From Rhyzopertha dominica (lineage: Eukaryota > Arthropoda > Insecta > Coleoptera > Bostrichidae), in assembly GCA_025024175.1 (NCBI GenBank), contig QCXZ01000137.1:8494001-8558000 (forward strand): a stretch of 64,000 nt of DNA, written 5' to 3'. Below, one piece after another: positions 57,807-64,000 of the stretch (the first letter of the stretch is position 1; each line of letters starts with the position of its first letter). Under the pieces are notes generated by a model. That model made no database searches. It worked only from the letters and a program-made list of their open reading frames with translations, and was not told the DNA's origin. The translations under genes and the position numbers were made by a program.

Positions 57807-60800
57807 AGTATTTATATTAGCCTACCCCCAACCACAAAAGGACGGATCTTGGAAATTCCCAGTGTAAAATTATTATAACAACCGTCGCCCACCCCTTTGT
57901 GGTTTACAGATAAAAGGCAATAAATATTATTGCGGTTCACAGGGAAGGCCTCATCGTTTACCTACTATCTCAATTTGGCATTTCCAAACATAACACAGAG
58001 GGTATTGAAAGCTAAAAACAAACTTCATTGGCAAAAAAAAATTGAAAAATGTATTTTTAAAAAAGAACGCTTTTTTATTGGCGTCCTAAAAAGTAGCATA
58101 TAAAAAAGTTAAGGTAAAAAAAAGTTTTTTTATTTGACGTCGTTGACAAGTGGTTTAAATGGAAAATTTCTCATCCTCATGTTGCCGGAAAAACAGTAAT
58201 CCTGCTTGCATGTTTTCAAATTAAATGTAACTGCTAGGGTTCGTCAATAGCAGAATTTTTGTATTCAGGCTTTATATGAATTTGAAGGTCTCTCTATTTA
58301 GCCGACACGTTGCAAGCGTTATCATAAAATTGCCCTCTACAATCTTGAAAATCAATGTCTTAATCAGATAATAGCTTCAAGATGCAACGCCTCATTTTTA
58401 ATTTTAAATAATTAAATAATACTTTACTTCTTCTAATTCCTAAATAGTAAAATATAATAATAATTTAAATAATTAATCTAAATAGGCTCAATTTTTATGC
58501 CTATGGAATTCAATTATAGTGTCTTATGTTTTTTCCGTACTGTATGTTTTTTTATATTTTGACAAATCTTGTGATTGCATTATGGCTTCGAAGATGGGTG
58601 AATGGCCGAAATCGATAAACCAACCTAATTTTATTATTTCATTCACTACATCGGTCTTAATGTGAAAATTATATTTTTATTATACTATAAATACACTGTA
58701 ATTGTTCTAATGTCGTTATGGCCACGATATCCCAGACGGTGATTAAATATTTTATGGCCTATTGACATAAGGGGTCAGAACATGCAGGTAGTGTAGTTTT
58801 TTTAAGCTCTCTTATCCTATTTCTCAACACTTCAATAAAATGACCGTCTCAATCTAATTGACCATGAAGATGTAAAACACTGAGTATAGTCACATAATAA
58901 TTATGATACCCAGTTCCAGCATTACTTAACAAAAAATATCAATGCAGTGTCAACTATGCATCCATGTTATGCTATAGCACACAAAAAAGTATATCAAGAA
59001 CGGTCGAAGACAATTAAGTATACTTTTTATTGTATCATTCTGTTATTGTTAGCGCCAAATTAAAAACCTTTTGTAAGCACTTGTCACGCGCGCGCCGAAG
59101 GTAGAGTCATTCAAAATTTTACCGACACTGAAAACAGTGGCTCTTCTAGTTGTCGTGCCTCCGATAGTTTCGTCAGCGATTCCAGAAATAAAATCTGACG
59201 GCGAAGAAAAGGATTCCATTGGCTTTCTTCAATCCCTTCGTCCCCCCTCCTTTTGTCTGCGATTCCCTAATGAAGAAAACCACTGGCACCCTACTGAATC
59301 ACCGGGGTAAGTTCATTCAATTAAAAATAGAATTCCAAATACAGTCCACAGATTACTGAAAAACCGAACCGGCGCTCATAGAAATTACGCCACAGTTATT
59401 CATGAAAGCATACGTGTCTTTACTTTCAATTACGTTCTGAATAAATCAAGATTGTTTTGTAATCTTTTTATAAGCTACACTTGAAAAATGACTGCTGTTT
59501 AACTGAAAATTTAAACTAGATTAAGCCCTTGTACAGTCGGTAGGTATGACTCGAGTCCATTCTAGCAAGTGGTGTCATATTAACACAAGTACTTGTGAGG
59601 CACAGGATAAGGAATCGGTGACTAGCCCATTCTAATTATTTTTTGAATAAATGAGGCATTGAAAAGTTTTAAATATTTTTGGAGCGGTGACAGTAATTAA
59701 AAAATAATATTATAGATATAGATGGTTATGATGTTTTATTAAAGATGCGAAACTACTTTATTTTTAATTTTGGAACACTGCAAATTAGGTAGGACTAAGA
59801 TTTGCTTACAAAGGTTGACACACACCAAGAAAATTTGTCTTTGAAAGTAGAGTAGATATTTCATTAGTCTTGCCAAAATGACCTGAATTAGTAATACTCG
59901 TATGGTATCCTTGTGTCTCAAATTTAGAATAGGACTTAGCACTCATTTTTGCACCCACTGCGTTAAGCTCATACACTATAAATGTATAAAGCAACTGACA
60001 ACTACTGGACTAAATACGTAGCTCTTTTCTTAATCCTAGTTTGAAGACCTTCTCTTTTGGGATTTTGGTATTTATTTTGACCGTCGCTGAGCTCTATTCA
60101 AATATTTGATAAATGTTGATAGGGATAGGGTATTTAACTTTTGCTTTTGCCATGGAAAAGAGAAGTATATTGTATTTTGACATGAAATTATATTTCTCTG
60201 AGTCTGCTAAAAATATTTTCTTAATGACATTAACCGACGAATTCCTTCTACAGGGTAGTTGTTATCCATGACACTCTCTGTCTCTGTCAAAATGCTTTTA
60301 ACGCTTGCAACATAAATCCTCGTTAATACAATGGTGTGGACTTAATTATAATAATATTTTCTTTAATAACCGCAATTTTTGAGACTCTTGTGGCAGAAGC
60401 CGCTTTCTACCTTAAAATATTTTGTCCAGTTCTTGAAAACCTGGTATGAAAGGTACGTCCAACATGTCTTTATGACAGCTCTTGATTTAGTTTTGTTAAT
60501 TCTGCTAAAATCACGAATCCTTCAGTAGAAAAAAATTAACTTGAAATTCTTATTTAAATGTAGATAAGTACTAATGCCGAGCAATAAGTTTTCCATTGAC
60601 CTTGGATTTTCATTTGTCATTCAACAGCAACTATGTTAACTATATCTTAGCTGATTAACTATCGCACCACGATTTTTGTATATATATCTGCTTACACAAA
60701 AAGCTTGTCACATTAAACTGTATCCAAATTTCATGTACTTGCGCCGTTCACGTTATCACGTCAATGTCCGCAGAAAACAATTGCCTTGCTTATGCTCCAT

Positions 60801-60945
60801 ATAAATTTTATTCCACGAAAGTTGTATTGAAACATTTATGCTCGAAAAGAACGATGAATATTTAGCAGCATAAAAAATTATATATTTTTCACTCCTGATC
60901 AATAAATTTTTATGTCAACGCTTTATCTGCCTTCGGTTCACGCAT
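57807..60945. other. Intergenic, one GC-richer block
   Basis: 59060-59310 is GC-richer and ends in CACCGGG|GTAAGTTC. Just before it, an ATG at 59270 opens a 12-codon stretch to that donor, so a first exon of an unknown gene is possible. No partner exon recognised. The remainder shows nothing. Confidence 0.3.
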
Positions 60946-61224
60946 CTTTGATTTTATAGAGATATCAAAAACGTGCTAAAATCGCGGAATATGCAGATGG
61001 CTTCGGGTGCGTCCGCTGGGGCGTGTGCTCCTAGGATTTTTAATGTATTGCAAGAAACACTTGGCGTCTTCCCCCTTACTTCTTTTGAGGTACGACAGAC
61101 TTACAAAAATGTGTACTGGCGAGGAAAATGTGATTTATTTGGGGATATTTGTCAGATTGCCAGGGTAGTAGAAGAAGCCAAGCTCCGACGGAATAAGCCT
61201 ATGGGTGTTTTAATACTGGATTGA
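60946..61224 (+). other. Unidentified open frame before the mariner insertion
   Basis: An open frame contains SGASAGACAPRIFNVLQETL, WRGKCDLFGDICQIARVVEE and RRNKPMGVLILD, then stops 11 bases before the transposon at 61235. An acceptor-like TTTTATAG precedes it (60958) and a donor-like GAG|GTACGA lies inside (61090). Composition is more gene-like than the surroundings. Family not recognised; it could be an old transposon or an exon. Confidence 0.25.
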
Positions 61225-61234
61225 GAAGAATATA

Positions 61235-62552
61235 CAGGGCCGCTACAAAGTATGGANCCAGCAGGNTATTTCAGGTTCTGTTCAACCGATTTTTCTGAAA
61301 CTGTGCATGAGCCTATGGGCAATTAAAATGCATTTTCCGGATTTTTTTCCACGCGGGATCAGCTCTCGTTTCCGAGATATTGGCGCAAGTTGCATTTTTA
61401 AATGGGAAGGGGGGTCAAAAGGCACTTCAATAAAAATATTTTTCCTGATTTCAAAAATGTATCACACTTGTACAATTTATTGCTTCTGAGTTGAGAAAAG
61501 TGTGATAACAAACTAGGGTCTTCCAAAAAACTACTTAATAAAACCATATTCGTTATCGCTAAGTAAGAACAACAATTCCAGGTGTCGCCTTTTTCCTCGT
61601 GACTGGTGATAATTTTTATTCACTTTGTTATTTGCAATCGCAATGCCTTAGTTAACTGAACACGGTCGCATCGAAATTTTGATGATGGTGGGTTATGGAG
61701 ATAGAAGTAGTTGCACTCTACAATGCAATTCATGAAGATAGTGAACCAATTACCAGATCAAGGGNTATTAAAACATTGAAACGTTTTGAGGAAACCGGCG
61801 GTGTTAAAAATGGTCAAAAACTAGGACGTTCAAAGGTTGCTACGAGCAAGGAAAGTCCTTTTAGATGTGCAAAAGAATCCCAAGTGTTCCGTACAACAGT
61901 GTGCTCTCACTCATCATATTAGCAGAAGATCTGCTCAGAAAACTTTGAAAAAAGAGAAGTTTCGTCCATACAATATTCATTTATTACAAGTACTCAGCGA
62001 AGATGATTTGGATTGTAGGATAGAATTTTGCGAAAATGCTATGAGCATGACAGATGAACGTTTTAATTTTTTTCTGATGAAGCGACACATTGGATGGAAC
62101 AAGTCCACACATAACACCCTCAGAAAGTGAATGTCTGGTGTGGTATTATCGGTGAGCACATTATTAGACAAGTAACTACTTACAGCTCTTGCGCGAACAC
62201 TTGCTTGTTCCATAATCGTGAAAGTGCTGCGCGTCCTTCTGAACAAATATGGTTTGTGCAAGATGGTGCACCACCCCATTTTGCAGCCAACGTTCTTGGA
62301 TAATGAATGCGATATTTCCAGACAGATAGATTGGCAGGCGCGGAGCGATAGAATGGCCAGCACGTTCATGTTCAGTTAACTGAGGTACCTATTGACATTA
62401 TAAATAACAAAGTGAATAAAAATTATCACCAGTCACGAGGAAAATAGAGACTTACTTAGTATTAACGAATATGGTTTTTATCCCGAAGAAAAATTGGTCG
62501 AGCAGAACCTGACATATCCTGCCTGCTGGTGCCATACTTTGTAGCGACCCTG
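61235..62552 (+). mobile_element. Tc1/mariner-type transposon with long inverted repeats
   Basis: 1318 bp. The ends CAGGGCCGCTACAAAGTATG and CAGGGTCGCTACAAAGTATG are inverted, with TA on both sides (61233, 62553). Repeat similarity continues inward: 61540-61665 is the inverted relative of about 62370-62490, sharing TCGTGACTGGTGATAATTTT. The inside encodes a broken transposase (61695-62340): an N-terminal HTH part (ALYNAIHEDSEPITRSR, TGGVKNGQK), HLLQVLSEDDLDCRIEFCE, and IWFVQDGAPPHFAANV with the second catalytic Asp. Frameshifts, a stop, a missing first acidic block and Ns show inactivity. Confidence 0.82.
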
Positions 62553-62679
62553 TATAGGAAATGAAGGAAAACGAATAAAACATCTTTGTTAATAATCAGA
62601 GACTTTACCGATTCAAAACATCAACAATTAATGGTGATAGAACAAGTTAGTAGATATCTGATAGTAAGCTTTCGCGCCC

Positions 62680-63620
62680 AAAGTTGGAATGATATCTTAG
62701 TCTTCTTGGGTTACACCGCGTCTGTTTTTGGAATAGGGTCGAAGTTTCGCCCACTGAAAAACAGACGCGGTCTAATCCAAAAAGACTAATTGCTCATTCA
62801 CAATGAAAGTAATACGTACGAAAGACATAACCGTAAAGTGAACATAAGCGTTATTTTTAAGCATAGTGTTCACAATACATATAACATAAGATTATCATAC
62901 GCATGCGCATTTGAGTCATGCCACTTGTTTTTATGATTGTAACCTCAGATTTCGCTTGTATATGAACAACGAAATGTCAACAATTTTAACTCTTCTATTT
63001 ATAAGAAGACTGCGTAAGAAGTGTGTAGAAATTCCCACATCCCCAAAATTCGACGAAGGCGGTTTTGGGTTAGACCGTCAAATCACAATCGGTAGAGAAA
63101 TAACACGGAATGCAATAAATTAATGTTGGAACTAAAACTGCATGATCAAGAGTGGGTTTTCTGCTATACTAGATTGACTCCTGCACTCTTTGATGATTTA
63201 CTGAGTATTGTAGGTCCTTTTTTGAAGAACAATATAAGAGCATCATTAGAACTCAATAAATTGAATGAATCAATATAAATCAAACGATAAATAGGATAGC
63301 ATCAGTGTACAGCAAGTTGGTTACAACAGCCGTCTCAAAAATCCCTATAAAATTTACCAGATCTGTACATAACACGTACGTAAAGTTGGATTCAGTCCAA
63401 CTTTATGTTCAAGTTACGTCGCCGTCGTCAAATAATATGCACATAAGCATAAGAATTACGTTAGTCCATTGTGAACACCGCCATTGATTTATATGCATCC
63501 ACCTTTTGTCTTATGTGTTCCTTATGTATTTCTTACGTATTACGTTCATTGTGAATGAGCACTAGGATTTCAATCTAATTCTGGCAGCAAAAGGTTACGT
63601 TCGTACATACTTAACCTCTA
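62680..63620. mobile_element. PLE-type terminal unit, split by a later insertion
   Basis: 62690-62788 has inverted copies of ACCGCGTCTGTTTTT and TTTCGCCCACTG, and 63562-63620 continues with AGGATTTCAATCTAATTCTGG. This closely matches the PLE-1 right end (7711-7760, AAGATTTCAATCTAACTCTTG). The middle 62789-63561 is a separate DNA transposon. The CUGANGA half of the hammerhead is lost. Confidence 0.6.
62789..63561 (+). mobile_element. PIF/Harbinger-like transposon remnant
   Basis: Inverted ends (GCTCATTCACAATGAA and similar, about 40 bp) are flanked by the 3-bp repeat CTA (62786-62788, 63562-63564), the usual Harbinger target size. The coding remnant includes WVFCYTRLTPALFDDLLSIVGPFL near 63152-63225, resembling the N-terminal region of Harbinger transposases. 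The catalytic part is missing. Confidence 0.6.
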
Positions 63621-64000
63621 TGCAGAGGATATTTTTTTCAAAACCTCACAATTCTCCAAACTTTGTCACAAACATTCTGAGCTTTTCTTTTACGTTGTCG
63701 TGACGATAGTTATTCCCAAGTTTCTAAGAAACAAGGGCCAGTTCTTCAAATGATCGTCTAACAAAATCCTAAAGCTTTGAACATGAAGTAAACGAAGACT
63801 AAATGCAGATCTCCATAAGGTGAGTTTTTAAAATCACCTGCGTAGCAGAATAAGATGCCAACTAAAATGTCAAGTTAACTGTATGCCAGTCTATTTAATG
63901 TTCATATTTAACCAAAAAAACCGCTGCAAATTGAATCAATATTTCCGCATCCAATTGTCAAAATGAAATTACGTTTTTATTTCTTATACTATACGATTAG
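63621..64000. other. Nothing recognised to window end
   Basis: AT-rich sequence without open frames or motifs I can support. Confidence 0.4.

Noticed and set aside
62735..62765. Another hammerhead motif (GGGCGAAAC on the - strand)
   Set aside because: The CUGANGA half is missing; only the GAAAC half remains.

Overview
This is animal nuclear DNA, most likely from an insect. The base composition is AT-rich, genes are split by GT-AG introns of very uneven size (47 nt to over 5 kb), and the protein families (CLIP-domain serine proteases) are arthropod-specific. A beetle is plausible from the overall look, but I cannot prove the order from sequence alone. Scattered Ns indicate a draft assembly.

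The backbone of the window is a tandem cluster of three CLIP-domain trypsin-like serine protease genes, all on the + strand: gene 1 at 4248-10565 (one CLIP domain), gene 2 at 14821-22114 and gene 3 at 27866-44437 (two CLIP domains each). I rebuilt all exons from splice sites, and the reading phase closes exactly in each gene (385, 406 and 414 residues). The last four exons have matching phases in all three genes, so they are tandem duplicates. Each protein has a secretion signal, an activation cleavage site, the His-Asp-Ser triad and Asp at the base of the specificity pocket. They are probably secreted zymogens of a haemolymph cascade (Toll or melanization type). A convergent, apparently intronless tubulin polyglutamylase of the TTLL6/13 group lies at 44716-46689 on the - strand.

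Almost everything else recognisable is mobile DNA. There are two hAT-type elements with perfect 8-bp target duplications (2712-4094 and 5501-6972), a mariner with perfect 32-bp ends (23840-25162), an IS630/Tc1-like element (56700-57804), a long-inverted-repeat Tc1/mariner element (61235-62552), a MITE (42059-42552) and a Harbinger-like remnant (62789-63561). There are also three LINE remnants and several Penelope-like retroelements (PLEs). Three short PLE-type terminal units of about 236-308 bp have 11-13 bp target duplications. One of them sits exactly on a splice acceptor of gene 1 and duplicated it.

The most striking item is in intron 3 of gene 3: two 90-nt sequences in inverted orientation (39477-39566 on - and 39718-39807 on +), each with a complete type I hammerhead ribozyme core, a short stem III, and a stem I with an internal loop. 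They lie in an interleaved A-B-A'-B' inverted-repeat layout. In the pre-mRNA this would allow mutually exclusive folds, one of which frees the sense ribozyme. Hammerhead-like but altered motifs also mark most PLE ends in the window.

The long remaining stretches (1-2219, 10566-14820, 25165-26858, 27918-33833, 36053-38740, 48680-51300, 53700-56690, 57805-60945) show no gene I can support. A few GC-richer blocks in them could be regulatory or untranslated exons.
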